DNA of 64,000 bases from an uncultured Oligoflexales bacterium (GCA_958296095.1 OY282434.1:2138001-2202000); one strand, 5' to 3'; counted from the stretch's first letter, positions 45,057 to 54,894 are shown. Notes: generated by a model not told the origin, from the letters alone. Translations and numbers: made by a program.

Positions 45057-45171
45057 GAGCCCCCTGCTGCAGTGCTCAAGACCACGGCATCAGAGCAGCT
45101 GTCGCTAGAAAATGCAAGTTCGTAAGCACAGGGGGTGGTTATTTTTTTAGCAAAGCTGTATGAGGGCAGGC

Positions 45172-46287
45172 ATGAAGATGCTGATAACGATCTGTGCGCT
45201 GATATGCGGGGCTGCTTGCGGTCGCCAGCAGGTGGCATGGTTGATGGACACGGACATCGAGGCGGACAGCAAGTATATCTACCTCGTCACCCCGTGGATT
45301 GACTTTACCAAGGCCGATCGGGTGCAAGCATTGATCGAAGCACGTCGCCTGATCGTTGCCACTCTGCGGCAGGAGTTTCCGCCCAACGTGGTGACCCGTA
45401 AGGCCATCGATGCCCTGAACAGCATGGAGAACGATCGCATCGCGGAAGTTTTAGAGCTGGCCGACAAGTGGATCAACTCCCACCAGGATCGCCTCAATCG
45501 CTTCGGTTTTCGCCCGCAAAATTTTATTCCATCGGCGGCAATTATCTCCTTCGGTGGTGGCGGGCAGTTGAAAGTCGGTAACGACAAGCTGCAGAAAGCT
45601 GTCACCCCCAAAGCTACTGAAAGCACAGCCAAGGCAGCCACGAAAGCAGCGAAAACGCTGTCAGCATCGAACAAGCGGGCGGGCTTGGCGGCAGGTGGCT
45701 TGGGCTTATTGAGAAACGGCGGCTCGTTCACTATCGGCATAGTGATTGTTCCTGTCAAAGTGATTAAAATTCACCGCATCACGAAGGATGTTGAGGAATC
45801 TTGGTATCGTTTCCGCCTGTCGATAGTCGGTATTCCCGATGTCAACGTTGTCGTGCAAGGCCAGAAACGGGGCAAGGTCGGTCTGCGCGTGGGTTTAGGG
45901 TTTGTCTTTGGTGAACTGCAAAAGCCAGAAGACTTCAGCGGCTTCTCGATCGGCTACTCACTAAATTACAAGTATGGTTCAAAGGAACTGGCCACCCGCG
46001 TCGATAAAGATGGACGTTCAACGCTTGGCTTTCTCGACTCTCAGGGTAATTGGCAAGAACGCGTCGGGCATGGTTTAAACATCAAAGTCGCGGCGCTGAA
46101 AAGAAGCATCAAGGGTGCGTTCCAAAACGTCTATGTCATCGCCTCCTCGCGGCTCGGTTTGCAGCAGGGCCGCGACCACGAGTATAACGCAGGACCCGTG
46201 ATTAAATTAAACAAACTCATCGAACTGCTTACAGGGCAAGACCTCTCCGAGTTAGAAACCGAAGCTGAGCAGCCGGCTGAAGAATAG
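45172..46287 (+). CDS. Lipoprotein of unknown function
   Basis: Either of two ATGs can start the gene; I prefer the second (MKMLITICALICGAACGRQQ), six bases after GAGGGCAG. The lipobox is GAAC near residue 15. The ~371-residue body has a helical segment, an Ala/Lys-rich linker (TESTAKAATKAAKTLSASNK) and a beta-rich domain with glycine-rich strands (VGLRVGLGFVFGELQ, FSGFSIGYSLNYKYGS) that resemble a small membrane barrel or lipocalin-like fold. The end is acidic. No family recognised. Confidence 0.7.
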   Translation: MKMLITICALICGAACGRQQVAWLMDTDIEADSKYIYLVTPWIDFTKADRVQALIEARRLIVATLRQEFPPNVVTRKAIDALNSMENDRIAEVLELADKWINSHQDRLNRFGFRPQNFIPSAAIISFGGGGQLKVGNDKLQKAVTPKATESTAKAATKAAKTLSASNKRAGLAAGGLGLLRNGGSFTIGIVIVPVKVIKIHRITKDVEESWYRFRLSIVGIPDVNVVVQGQKRGKVGLRVGLGFVFGELQKPEDFSGFSIGYSLNYKYGSKELATRVDKDGRSTLGFLDSQGNWQERVGHGLNIKVAALKRSIKGAFQNVYVIASSRLGLQQGRDHEYNAGPVIKLNKLIELLTGQDLSELETEAEQPAEE

Positions 46288-46378
46288 CGGTTGCTTCGTT
46301 GACTGCCTCCCGTTAAAATCTTAGGTGGGTCACTGTGGCCACCAACATTATTTAATCATGCATGATAAAGGAGCGAAA

Positions 46379-47431
46379 ATGCGTAAATTACTCTTGGGTG
46401 CGGCCGCGTTGTTGCACGTCCAATCTGCTGTGGCGGCGGAGGCTGTTGCCCCACTGTTGCCTGCACCTTTCAACAGTCATCTGCACAGTGCAATGATGGT
46501 TTCACCCGCCCAGATATATGCCGTGCAAGGAATGCGGACCGATATGACCCTCGGTTACCGTAAATCCGATCACGAAACGATCACCACCCAAGGCAAGTGG
46601 GATTTTGAGTGGATGAGTTCAATCCTCAATCTCACCGCGGTCAGGAGTATGCCTGTGCCAGGCCTGAACGTCGGTCTCAACATCACTTCGGTGCTGAGCG
46701 AGCCAGATGAAATCGTTAAGGGCGAAGGCATTCCTGAATTGCTGCGCGCCACTAAGCAAAGTGCTCACACCAAATATAATGAGGTCAACACGCTGCACAT
46801 TGCCCCGCTGCTGAGCTACCACGTGCAGGACTTGGTCTCGCTTGGCCTGCGATGCAACTACCAGTATGCGGCGCGTGACTACGCGGTCGCGCGTAGCTTT
46901 GCCACTGATGCCGACATGCACACGGGCAGCAGTTCGTACTCCCTGGTGCCTGCCTTTACCGTCACTGCCACAGATTTTGAAACGGGTGTGGCCTGGCAGA
47001 CACAAGAAAGCGGAGCGGATGTGGAAGTGCCTGCCATGCTGACGATGCACGGACGTTATGCGTTGGGCACGGACTTCAATCTCGGTGCGGTTTACCAACT
47101 AAAACGCTGGAGCGCCCTCAAAGCGGGGCACGAAGACCAGTCCGTGTTGCGTGCCACCGTCGAATGGCAAAACGAGCGGCTGCGAGTTGAGGGCGATGTT
47201 GCCTATGCCACCTCGTATTACGAACAAGAAACCAACATCACGGCCCATAACATCGCGACTTTCAGTGCGCACGCGGCAGTTGATTATCGCATCACCGAGA
47301 ACGCGGTCGCAGGTGCAGCTGCGGGTTACACCTTCGGCAAGGAACTGTTCTCGGCAGATTCGAACGCGGCGGCGAAAGAATACAACATGCAAGAGATGGA
47401 CATAGCCTTGCGGGGTAATTACCTCTTCTAG
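46379..47431 (+). CDS. Outer-membrane beta-barrel (porin-like) protein
   Basis: The ATG at 46379 after AAAGGAG gives 350 residues with a signal peptide (MRKLLLGAAALLHVQSAVAA). The mature protein alternates hydrophobic and polar residues as about fourteen strands, with strand ends such as DMTLGYRKSD, LGLRCNYQYAARDY and FNLGAVYQLKRW. It ends MDIALRGNYLF, with a C-terminal Phe as the outer-membrane insertion signal. It probably forms a transport channel, perhaps like FadL- or OmpP1-type barrels, but the substrate is not visible. A terminator hairpin follows. Confidence 0.83.
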   Translation: MRKLLLGAAALLHVQSAVAAEAVAPLLPAPFNSHLHSAMMVSPAQIYAVQGMRTDMTLGYRKSDHETITTQGKWDFEWMSSILNLTAVRSMPVPGLNVGLNITSVLSEPDEIVKGEGIPELLRATKQSAHTKYNEVNTLHIAPLLSYHVQDLVSLGLRCNYQYAARDYAVARSFATDADMHTGSSSYSLVPAFTVTATDFETGVAWQTQESGADVEVPAMLTMHGRYALGTDFNLGAVYQLKRWSALKAGHEDQSVLRATVEWQNERLRVEGDVAYATSYYEQETNITAHNIATFSAHAAVDYRITENAVAGAAAGYTFGKELFSADSNAAAKEYNMQEMDIALRGNYLF

Positions 47432-47464
47432 CTTCTAACTTCTAGCTCTGCTTTTATTTTCAAA

Positions 47465-47488
47465 CCCAGCCCCCTCTGTGGGGCTGGG
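47465..47488 (+). terminator. Terminator-like hairpin after the porin-like gene
   Basis: CCCAGCCCC and GGGGCTGGG form a perfect nine-pair stem with a six-base loop, 34 bases after the stop. No strong U run follows. The rest of 47489-47720 holds no clear gene; a 15-codon frame at about 47631 is not convincing. Confidence 0.75.
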
Positions 47489-47720
47489 GTGCTTGCCTCA
47501 CGCGACAACTTGAGCCTGTTCTCGGTCTGGCTGCGCTTTTGCAGCTAGAAGGCATGGCAGCCGGACATTTGTTTTTTTCGCAGCACTGTGCTAGCCTGCG
47601 GCGCGTTTTTGACTCAGTTACGGGGGTATGTATGTCGCGCTTGCCTCTCTGGCGTTATCTCCCGCGAGCTTGCTCGTAATTTGTAAAAAGCCCAACTGAA
47701 TTTTTGGTTAGGTTGAGCAC

Positions 47721-49631
47721 ATGTTACCCCGCAGAATTTTTGTTGCTAATCGTGGTGAGATCGTCGCCCGTGTCGCTCGCACCGCCGCAGCACTAGGCAT
47801 TGACACGGTGGCGGTCGCGGCGCGTCATGCTGTGCCGCGCTTTTTGGCACAGGAGGTAACTCGTCTGCACCTGGTTGCGCAGGAAAGTTCTGACTTCTAT
47901 CTTGATGCAGACAATTTAATTGCCATCGCCAAGGCAGAAAGCTGTGATGCATTGCACCCTGGCTATGGTTTTTTGGCGGAGAATGCTGCGTTTGCAGAGA
48001 AGGTCACCGCCGCGGGTTTAACCTGGATCGGCCCTGCGGCAACAACCATCGCGCAGATGGGCGATAAGCACGCGGCACGGCAGATTGCGATGGCAGCAAA
48101 AGTTGCGGTCGTGCCCGCGGTATTTATTGCCGCTGACAGTAGCGTTGCCGCCACGCAAAAAATTTTAGCGGCATTCTCGTCTCAGCACGGCCTGCCGGTC
48201 ATCATCAAAGCCGTTGCTGGCGGTGGTGGCAAGGGCATGCGGGTGGTGCACGACGCACAGCAGTTGTTGGCGGCGGTGCAGGCAACGGCCCGGGAAGCAC
48301 AGACGCTTTACCGCAATGCCGCGCTGTTGGTGGAAAAATATATCGCGACACCACGGCACATCGAGGTACAAATCGTCGGCGACCAGCAGGGGCAGCTGAT
48401 AGTGTTGGGCGAGCGGGAATGCTCATTGCAACGCCGTTTCCAAAAAATTGTTGAAGAAGCACCTGCAACATGTCTGGCTGAGACACAGCGTCAGGGCCTG
48501 CATGATGCCGCGCAACGTCTTGGCCGACACGTGGCCTACTACTCGACGGGCACGGTGGAGTTTTTGTTCAACGCTGAGCAGGGTGAGTTCTATTTTCTTG
48601 AAATGAATACCCGCCTGCAAGTTGAGCATACCGTCACCGAGGAAGTATTTGGCGTTGATCTGGTCGCGGCACAAATAAAAATTGCCGCGGGTGAAAGTCT
48701 TGATCCCCTGTTGTGCAGCAAACGCAAGCCAGGTGGGCACAGCATACAGGTGCGCATTTACGCCGAAGATGCTACGTGTGATTTTCTGCCCGCACCAGGC
48801 CGTGTGCTGGCCTTCCACCCCTATCACGGCACTGGCATACGCTGGGAAATCGGCTGTGAGGCGGCGCGTGATGTGTCGCCTTTTTTTGACCCGCTGCTAG
48901 CAAAACTTATCGCCACAGCAGAAAAACGCGCGCTTGCCATCAGCCGTCTGCAGCACGGGCTGGCCCGCACATTCATTGCAGGCGTAAAAACAAATATCGC
49001 TTTTTTGCAAACACTGCTCGCCCATGAGAATTTTCAACAGGCACATGTGAGCATCAACTTCGTTGCCCAAAATATCACCACGCTGTTGCAGACAATGCAG
49101 GATAACGCTCAGCAGACTGAGCTAGAAGAAATTGCGGAAGTTTTGCTTGAGCACTACGGTGCGGAAGGCCAGGATCGCGGTATGGCGCGCATTTTTGCTA
49201 AAAAAACTCGAGACACCGCAGTGATGATTTTACAGTCCTACACCGATGACGAGGTGCAAGCAGGTTGTGGTATCTATGCGGAGGTAAGTTTTTTTCATTT
49301 CGTGTTGCAGCGGCAAGCACAGGGAATGGCAGTAACGGTCGGCTGCGGGGGGCGTTTGCATCATGCGGCAACGGCACCAGGGACATGGGAGGCAGAAACA
49401 CATACCAGTGCCGCGGGAACGTTGACCGCGCCTGTGCCCGGGCGTGTCGCGGCGGTAAACGTCAAGGCCCGCGATGATGTAGAAGAAGGCACGGTCTGTG
49501 TTATCATCGAGTCGATGAAAATGGAATTTGCCCTCAAGGCACCAGGTGCGGGGAGCGTGCAGGAGGTGCGGGTCGCCGCGGGTGATCTCGTCAGCGATGG
49601 CCAGACCCTGGTCGTTTTCGTCGCGGAGTAA
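47721..49631 (+). CDS. Biotin carboxylase fused to biotin carboxyl carrier domain
   Basis: The 636-residue protein carboxylates its own biotin with ATP and bicarbonate. The N-terminus (FVANRGEIVARV) and the ATP-grasp motifs VIIKAVAGGGGKGMRVV and FLEMNTRLQVEHTVTE define the carboxylase; the C-terminus has IIESMKMEFALKAP with the biotin-accepting Lys. This domain order is that of the alpha subunit of acyl-CoA carboxylases (methylcrotonyl-, propionyl- or geranyl-CoA). No carboxyltransferase beta subunit is near, so the substrate is unknown. Block R7 follows in the same sense. Confidence 0.92.
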   Translation: MLPRRIFVANRGEIVARVARTAAALGIDTVAVAARHAVPRFLAQEVTRLHLVAQESSDFYLDADNLIAIAKAESCDALHPGYGFLAENAAFAEKVTAAGLTWIGPAATTIAQMGDKHAARQIAMAAKVAVVPAVFIAADSSVAATQKILAAFSSQHGLPVIIKAVAGGGGKGMRVVHDAQQLLAAVQATAREAQTLYRNAALLVEKYIATPRHIEVQIVGDQQGQLIVLGERECSLQRRFQKIVEEAPATCLAETQRQGLHDAAQRLGRHVAYYSTGTVEFLFNAEQGEFYFLEMNTRLQVEHTVTEEVFGVDLVAAQIKIAAGESLDPLLCSKRKPGGHSIQVRIYAEDATCDFLPAPGRVLAFHPYHGTGIRWEIGCEAARDVSPFFDPLLAKLIATAEKRALAISRLQHGLARTFIAGVKTNIAFLQTLLAHENFQQAHVSINFVAQNITTLLQTMQDNAQQTELEEIAEVLLEHYGAEGQDRGMARIFAKKTRDTAVMILQSYTDDEVQAGCGIYAEVSFFHFVLQRQAQGMAVTVGCGGRLHHAATAPGTWEAETHTSAAGTLTAPVPGRVAAVNVKARDDVEEGTVCVIIESMKMEFALKAPGAGSVQEVRVAAGDLVSDGQTLVVFVAE

Positions 49632-49710
49632 TCGCCTAAGCCCGCCGACAATATTCTGACCGCGGCAGATGGATAGCCAGCTCTAATTCATCGAGTTGCT
49701 TCTGTTACCT

Positions 49711-50165
49711 AACGCGAATATCGGGTTTTTTTCAGGGGGTCACTACAGCAAGCAGCGAGTGGAGCTAGGCAATGTTTAGCACAGACCTCTGTTATCTTGG
49801 CACGGCACAGACCTGCCGAGAAACTCTCCCTTGAGTTAGGTGCAAGTACATGCCTTGTGCAAAAGCATAATCCGACGGCAGTATTGGCAATATCTATGGT
49901 CGAGTTTTCGCACGGTCTTGCCGTGCCGTTCATGGGGCTCTCGGTCGGCAAGAGGTGGGGGCAACAGCCGAGAGACTTGGGGGCAAGCCTGATCGCAATA
50001 GCAAGAGGTCTGTGTAGTGATCCCATAAGAAGCAGGAAGGCTTACCGTTATTTATTTCATTCCAAGTAATATCTGTGATTTTCAATGTATATTTTGGCAA
50101 AATAGTATTTTACGGCTAAAATTCTTGTCTGGTTAGGTAGATATGCGAAACCCGATATTCGCGTT
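49711..50165. mobile_element. 455-bp segment bounded by 18-bp perfect inverted repeats
   Basis: AACGCGAATATCGGGTTT (49711-49728) is repeated inverted and perfect at 50148-50165. Just outside both ends stands ACCT in direct orientation (49707-49710 and 50166-50169), which could be a short target duplication. A second, inner inverted repeat (49736-49747 and 50013-50024, 11 of 12) brackets repeat block R7. No gene is inside. It looks like a small non-autonomous element, or two copies of one site left by rearrangement. The right arm touches the stop of the PIN gene. Confidence 0.55.
49736..50024 (+). repeat. Repeat block R7
   Basis: One hairpin unit with left arm 49799-49830 and right arm 49898-49927; both carry GGCACGGCA in the same sense, a fourth arm version. 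It is the simplest block and has only a partial tail module. It lies ~105 bp after the biotin carboxylase stop, in its sense. Its limits coincide with an 11/12 inverted repeat GGGGTCACTACA / TGTAGTGATCCC. Confidence 0.82.
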
Positions 50166-50167
50166 AC

Positions 50168-50659
50168 CTAAACAGCTCCATCAATTTGGCTGCAAAGCTT
50201 GGTCAGAATTTCTTTTTTGTTGCGCTTGTTTTTGCTATGAATGTCTTTGATGACACGTTTCGCTTCTTCCTTGCTCATCTTTTTTCTCTTTACAAGACAA
50301 ACAACTATGTGGCATCCCCAGAGCAACTCAATATGGGCCTTTTTGCAAACTTTTCGTAGAGGTTTATCATTTGTCACAAAGACATAATTATTATCCTTAG
50401 CCGTTTGAAAACACAACGCATCTTCGGGAGGCTTGATGTCTGAGTCTTCTGCTTGAGACTGTTGCTCACGAGTTGGCTCAATTATGGTGAACCCGCTCTG
50501 CAAGCACATCGCTTCCGATAACCCGTTAACCTCGTCTATTGTGTTGGTAATGACGTAAATTTTGCCAATGTTTTTGTCTGCAATGGTAAAAATGGGCAGA
50601 TGATCTAGATAATCAATTAATACACAGGCATCAACAAGCAATCCACTAGTTGGCATCAA
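50168..50659 (-). CDS. PIN-domain-like toxin
   Basis: The 163-residue product begins LLVDACVLIDYLDHL, with the first acidic residue of a PIN nuclease. It also has NTIDEVNGL and PPEDALCFQTAKDNNYVFVTND, which provide the later conserved acidic residues (E, D, D). A basic C-terminal tail (KRKKMSKEEAKRVIKDIHSK) follows. PIN toxins cleave RNA. The gene overlaps the upstream Xre-ImmA gene by 14 bases in the order antitoxin-toxin. The AT-richer composition suggests acquisition by transfer. Confidence 0.75.
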   Translation of the reverse strand: MMPTSGLLVDACVLIDYLDHLPIFTIADKNIGKIYVITNTIDEVNGLSEAMCLQSGFTIIEPTREQQSQAEDSDIKPPEDALCFQTAKDNNYVFVTNDKPLRKVCKKAHIELLWGCHIVVCLVKRKKMSKEEAKRVIKDIHSKNKRNKKEILTKLCSQIDGAV

Positions 50660-51788
50660 CAGCCCAAGATTGCGTCAGATCATACATTTCACTGGTCGAA
50701 ATTTCTAGGATATCAGCGGCGCGATTGATGCTTATCTTTTCATCTTTAACGGCCTCAAACACCAGTGCGGGCAGTCTATAGGAAGGGAAGTTATTGGGGT
50801 ATAGACCGCCGAAAGCCTCTTCTGGCAATGGATGTGGCTCGAATGAACGTGGGAGGGTTTTTCCGTAGCGACGTTTAAACTCAAATTGGAAACGCCCCCA
50901 GATATTCTTGTCGCCGCCATTTTCCTCGTGCAACCTATACAGCACCGTTTGATAACTAACATTGAAGAGACTCTTTACCGTTAGAACTCTGTCGAGCAGG
51001 GGGCGACCGCTAGTTAGTTGCCACTCTTCTTTAAAGGCATCTTTCGGCATGAGAAAGTAGCTGGCAAAACGATCGGCCTGCCTTTCTGTCTCTCTGTCTT
51101 CATCGGTCTGGTCGGTATCGTAGTCCGATGCATGTAGGACTAGATGACCAAGTTCGTGAGCTGCGGTAAATATCCACCTTTCAACAGAAATATTTTCCCA
51201 AGTGTTGACGATGATTGCTTGGCCATGATCTTCGTCTGCAATCGATAGACCAAAGAAATTACGAGACGGTGTTTTTACTTCGCCGACCTTGATTGATCCC
51301 CCGATCTCAAGTAACTTGCGAATACTGGAAATTTGTTCTCTATCATCCTTTAGCCCCAGATGATTACGTGTAAGCATTGCCGACTCGATGGGATCTGGAA
51401 CGTCCGTGGGAGGCGACTGTCCGCTTATTTTTTTCGATGTTGATCGCTCGCCCTCAATTAGTTGCTCGATATCGCAAAAATTATAAAACCAGCGGCTGAC
51501 CTCAGCAAGAATTTGCTTGCGGTCATGCATGTGTTTTGTGGCGCGGAATCTAACACCTTTGAGGGGGCGAATCTTCTCCGTCATGTGCTTTAAACGAACG
51601 TCAAGTATCGAAGCAATTGCCCGCAAAGGGGCCTGAAAATCGTCACCTGGCAATTCCCCTGCTTCGATTTTTCTATAGTCGTCCGGGGATAAACCAGCCC
51701 GTTCTGCCAGCTCTTCCTCCGTGAAACGTTTTGCCTCACGAAGCCTACGAAGATTCTCTGCAACAACATTTGCCAACTGATCGCTCAT
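50646..51788 (-). CDS. Xre-family regulator with ImmA/IrrE metallopeptidase domain (putative antitoxin)
   Basis: The 380-residue protein has an N-terminal helix-turn-helix (LRRLREAKRFTEEELAERAG, then LSPDDYRKIEAGELPG) and a COG2856-type peptidase domain with AAHELGHLVLH, the HExxH zinc motif, and ERQADRFASYFLMP giving the third ligand. Such fusions act as antitoxins/autorepressors or as phage-type switch proteins. Here it is paired with the PIN gene downstream. The 273 bp upstream (51789-52061) hold no gene I can support and probably the promoter. Confidence 0.82.
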   Translation of the reverse strand: MSDQLANVVAENLRRLREAKRFTEEELAERAGLSPDDYRKIEAGELPGDDFQAPLRAIASILDVRLKHMTEKIRPLKGVRFRATKHMHDRKQILAEVSRWFYNFCDIEQLIEGERSTSKKISGQSPPTDVPDPIESAMLTRNHLGLKDDREQISSIRKLLEIGGSIKVGEVKTPSRNFFGLSIADEDHGQAIIVNTWENISVERWIFTAAHELGHLVLHASDYDTDQTDEDRETERQADRFASYFLMPKDAFKEEWQLTSGRPLLDRVLTVKSLFNVSYQTVLYRLHEENGGDKNIWGRFQFEFKRRYGKTLPRSFEPHPLPEEAFGGLYPNNFPSYRLPALVFEAVKDEKISINRAADILEISTSEMYDLTQSWAVDAN

Positions 51789-52061
51789 CTGAAGACCTCA
51801 CTTCCCATGCAGTAAAGGTAGCACTTTATCGTATCTGGTTGCAATGTTCCCGTTGCTGGAATTTGCATCGGAAGAGGGCATACCCGCAAGTGACCAACAT
51901 CGGACGTCACCTGCGGCACCGAGTTTCGCACGCAATCGTCTGTAAGGCTTGAAATTACAGCAGGAACTCGGGAGAAACCACCTCGCCTGCGCTTGTTAAA
52001 CGTGCCCCTAGCCACCGAGAGGCAACTCTCCTCGTGGCGTAGGGCATCGCTTAGTGGGAAT

Positions 52062-52628
52062 TCAGTTTTGCGGCTGGCAAGTCTCACTCACTAGTGACAG
52101 CTCGTGCACCCAGGTGAAGAGTTGCTGTCCGTCAGCGGCGACGACTAAGCCGCTGGAGATAAGCTGCCCCCATCCCGCCTTGCGGTTGGCAAGTATGTGG
52201 TGTGTATGCCTGTTGCCGTCTTGGCCAGAGTAGCTGAGCAGTATAGTGGTCTTCTTCGGTGTGCCCTCTTCTCGCTGCATTGCATCATACTCTAGGTGCA
52301 TTCCCCAGCCAATGTGGGGATAGGACCAAGGGTCACCGCTGGTCGGTGAGAACACATTAAAATTCCCCCTAAATTCCTCTGCAAGGACGATGGTCGAACT
52401 CGTCACCTGCCCGTCGATAACGAAGCTGTAGTCCAGCCGATCCTCACCACTCTCTACACCCTTCCTCAGCGTTACCGCATAGTCAACCCGACGCCCATCG
52501 ATGTAAAACCTGCTCCCCTTACCCGTGTAGAGATCGCACTGCGCCCCAGCACTCTCACTTAAAGCATCGGCAGCGAACACATTCATCGCCCACAACGCAC
52601 TAGCTACAAACATCAACAAAAACTTCAC
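52062..52628 (-). CDS. Exported protein of unknown function
   Basis: I start at the GTG of VKFLLMFVASALWAMNVFAA, eight bases after GGGAGA, so that a signal peptide opens the 188-residue protein. The mature chain has two cysteines near its ends (AQCDLYTGKG and SETCQPQN) and a beta-rich middle (DYSFVIDGQVTSSTIVLAEE). No family recognised. Monocistronic as far as seen; block R8 starts ~110 bases upstream of its start. Confidence 0.65.
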   Translation of the reverse strand: MKFLLMFVASALWAMNVFAADALSESAGAQCDLYTGKGSRFYIDGRRVDYAVTLRKGVESGEDRLDYSFVIDGQVTSSTIVLAEEFRGNFNVFSPTSGDPWSYPHIGWGMHLEYDAMQREEGTPKKTTILLSYSGQDGNRHTHHILANRKAGWGQLISSGLVVAADGQQLFTWVHELSLVSETCQPQN

Positions 52629-52740
52629 GACAGTTCTCCCAAATTGAAAATTAAACCCTGCCAACAACGGCTCGTAGACCACAATAGCGTTTTTTTTTTG
52701 CAATCAAGCCTTTTTTGGAAAAATTTTCACAACGACTGCT

Positions 52741-53045
52741 GTGCCTCGCTGCGCTACGGCTTTTTGTATCGCTCGCTTCGCTCGCTACGCTGCTCTTTGC
52801 CGCTTTCTAGCTCCCCGCTCGCTGCTTGCGCTCAGACCTCTTGCTATCGCGTTCAGTTTATTTTTTTGCACAAGGCATGTGCCTATACCTGTTGAAGTCG
52901 GGTTTCTCGGTAGGTCTGCCCCGTGCCAAGACAACGGAGGTTTGTGCTGAGGAAGGTCTTTGCCTCTCGTTATTGCATTCAAGCTTGCCCTCAAGCCCCT
53001 CGCCATTGCATTCAAGCTTGCTCCCAAGTCTTCTCGCGATTGTGT
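52741..53045 (-). repeat. Repeat block R8 (truncated unit)
   Basis: The block lies after the ubiD stop and reads in ubiD's sense. It keeps the leading segment and a left arm (near 52890-52930, with the AAACCCGAC version), then jumps into the loop and to tail modules; the right arm is missing. The distal end is a tail module next to the start region of the exported-protein gene. Confidence 0.78.
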
Positions 53046-53103
53046 GCAAATGATGGATACCTAGCCTATGCCTGAAATTAACCTGGCATAATATCAAGCG
53101 GCC

Positions 53104-54894
53104 CTAAACCGAAAGCGCATCGCCATCACCCATTGTCACCTTGTGAGAGGGGAAGTATGCCTTCCATCTGCTGTCGACCAGCTTTTTCGTCTCAGGGTCA
53201 CAGAAAAGCTCAGGCGGATACCAGGCCTTGAGGCGCGCATCGATCAACAGTGGCGGGGTGTAAGTAAGCTTATGCTGGTGGTGCTCAATACGACGGGCGT
53301 GAATATCAGTCGCGGGATTGAAACGTGTAAAAGTTGTCCACAAGAAAGCTCCCGTTGAGTGCAAAGCTCGCGCTGCATCGTCAGTCAGGATCAGCAGTGG
53401 CCAATCGTTGAGAGCTGGGTGGGCGAGAATTTCCTCGTAAATGCGCGGCTGGTCAGCATGTGCATAGCTCTGCACAACAAGACATCCAGGGCAAAACATG
53501 CCGAGTTTCTGCACCCAACTTGCCTCTAGCTGGGGCAAAACAGTGGGCAACGTGCGCCGTGCCGGGCCCAGCCCCATCAGCACCCCCTTGCTGCCTTTGT
53601 TGAGCTGCGCGCTGCTGTAATCAAGGGTATCCATCGCCGTGCGTGCGAAGATATGCAGGTCAGCGCTAAAGTCAACCCGCTGCAAGATATGGGTTAGCAG
53701 GGCCTTGAAATCGTGCAAGTCAACTGCCTGATCGACGCACAGCAGAAATTTCGTCAAGGCCAGCTGTCCTTCACCAAGAATTCTAAACGCAGTGCTCAAC
53801 GCTTCACGTTCGTGTCGCTCGCGCAACACACAGGCAGCTAGCGAGTGATAACCCGTTTCACCATAGCTCCACAAATCACGCACACCTGGCATGACGATAG
53901 GTATGAGCGGCAGCAGTAATTTTTGCAAGTAGTCGCCGAGAAAAAAATCTTCCTGCCGCGGCTTGCCAACTACCGTTGCTGGGAAAACTGCATTTTTCTT
54001 GCTGAACAACGCCCGCGGCCGAAACACAGGAAAATCATGTTGCAAAGAGTTGTAGCCATAGTGGTCGCCAAAGGCCCCTTCGCGGCGTCGCACCCCCGCA
54101 GGCACTGCACCGCTGAGGCAGAATTCAACGTTGTTGAGCACATCGAGCTGGCCATGGGAGTTGCGCGCACACGGTAACTTCTCCCCCAACAGCAGCGAGC
54201 AGAGCAAAAATTCTGGCACGTTTTCTGGCAGAGGCGCGATTGCCGCCAGTATCAAGGCAGGGGGGCCGCCGAGGTAGACATTGACCTCCAGTTCACGATC
54301 GAGCTGCTCGGCCTGATACAGATGATAGCCACCCCCTTTACCAATTTGAAAGTGCATGCCCATCTCGTCAGGTGCGTAAACCTGCATGCGGTAAATACCG
54401 AGATTGTCTTTACCATTGACGAGATCACGGCTATGCACCAGCGGTAGAGTTAAAAACGCCCCGCCATCACTGTGCCAACTGGTCAGCGCTGGCAACACCG
54501 TCACGTCAGGCTGAGGCAACCGATGCAGCCTGGCCCTGCCACGCCGCGTGCCGAGGCGCAACAGGCGGGTAAGCAGGCGACGTTCGCGCCACAAGTCCTG
54601 CAGTCGTGGTGGTAAGCTGTGTAGCAAGTTTACCAACTGTGCCATATTAGCCAGCGTGTCGCGGCCAAAGGCTAGTTCTACTCGCCGCTCGCTGCCAAAC
54701 ATATTGGTGACCACGGGGAAATTTTTACCCCTGACATTCGTGAACAGCAGCGCGGGGCCGCCCGCAGCAATGACACGGCGGTGCACTTCGGCAATCTCTA
54801 GGTGAGCATCGACTTCAGCTTCAACCACGACCAACTGATCCTCTTGGCGCAGCAAGTCGAGAAAAGCGCTGAGATTAGACGGCAACATAACCAC
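53104..54894 (-). CDS. ubiD: UbiD-family decarboxylase
   Basis: The 596-residue protein matches prenylated-FMN decarboxylases: ALLFTNVRGKNFPVVTNMFG at the start, GVRRREGAFGDHYGYNSLQ near residue 270 (with the catalytic Arg and the nearby Glu motif E-G-x-F-G), and LCVDQAVDLHDFKALLTHIL near 400. It decarboxylates aromatic acids, most often 4-hydroxy-3-polyprenylbenzoate in ubiquinone synthesis; a menaquinone (MqnL-like) role is also possible at this length. No UbiX partner is near. Upstream, 54895-55190 shows nothing evident. Confidence 0.9.
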   Translation of the reverse strand: MVMLPSNLSAFLDLLRQEDQLVVVEAEVDAHLEIAEVHRRVIAAGGPALLFTNVRGKNFPVVTNMFGSERRVELAFGRDTLANMAQLVNLLHSLPPRLQDLWRERRLLTRLLRLGTRRGRARLHRLPQPDVTVLPALTSWHSDGGAFLTLPLVHSRDLVNGKDNLGIYRMQVYAPDEMGMHFQIGKGGGYHLYQAEQLDRELEVNVYLGGPPALILAAIAPLPENVPEFLLCSLLLGEKLPCARNSHGQLDVLNNVEFCLSGAVPAGVRRREGAFGDHYGYNSLQHDFPVFRPRALFSKKNAVFPATVVGKPRQEDFFLGDYLQKLLLPLIPIVMPGVRDLWSYGETGYHSLAACVLRERHEREALSTAFRILGEGQLALTKFLLCVDQAVDLHDFKALLTHILQRVDFSADLHIFARTAMDTLDYSSAQLNKGSKGVLMGLGPARRTLPTVLPQLEASWVQKLGMFCPGCLVVQSYAHADQPRIYEEILAHPALNDWPLLILTDDAARALHSTGAFLWTTFTRFNPATDIHARRIEHHQHKLTYTPPLLIDARLKAWYPPELFCDPETKKLVDSRWKAYFPSHKVTMGDGDALSV

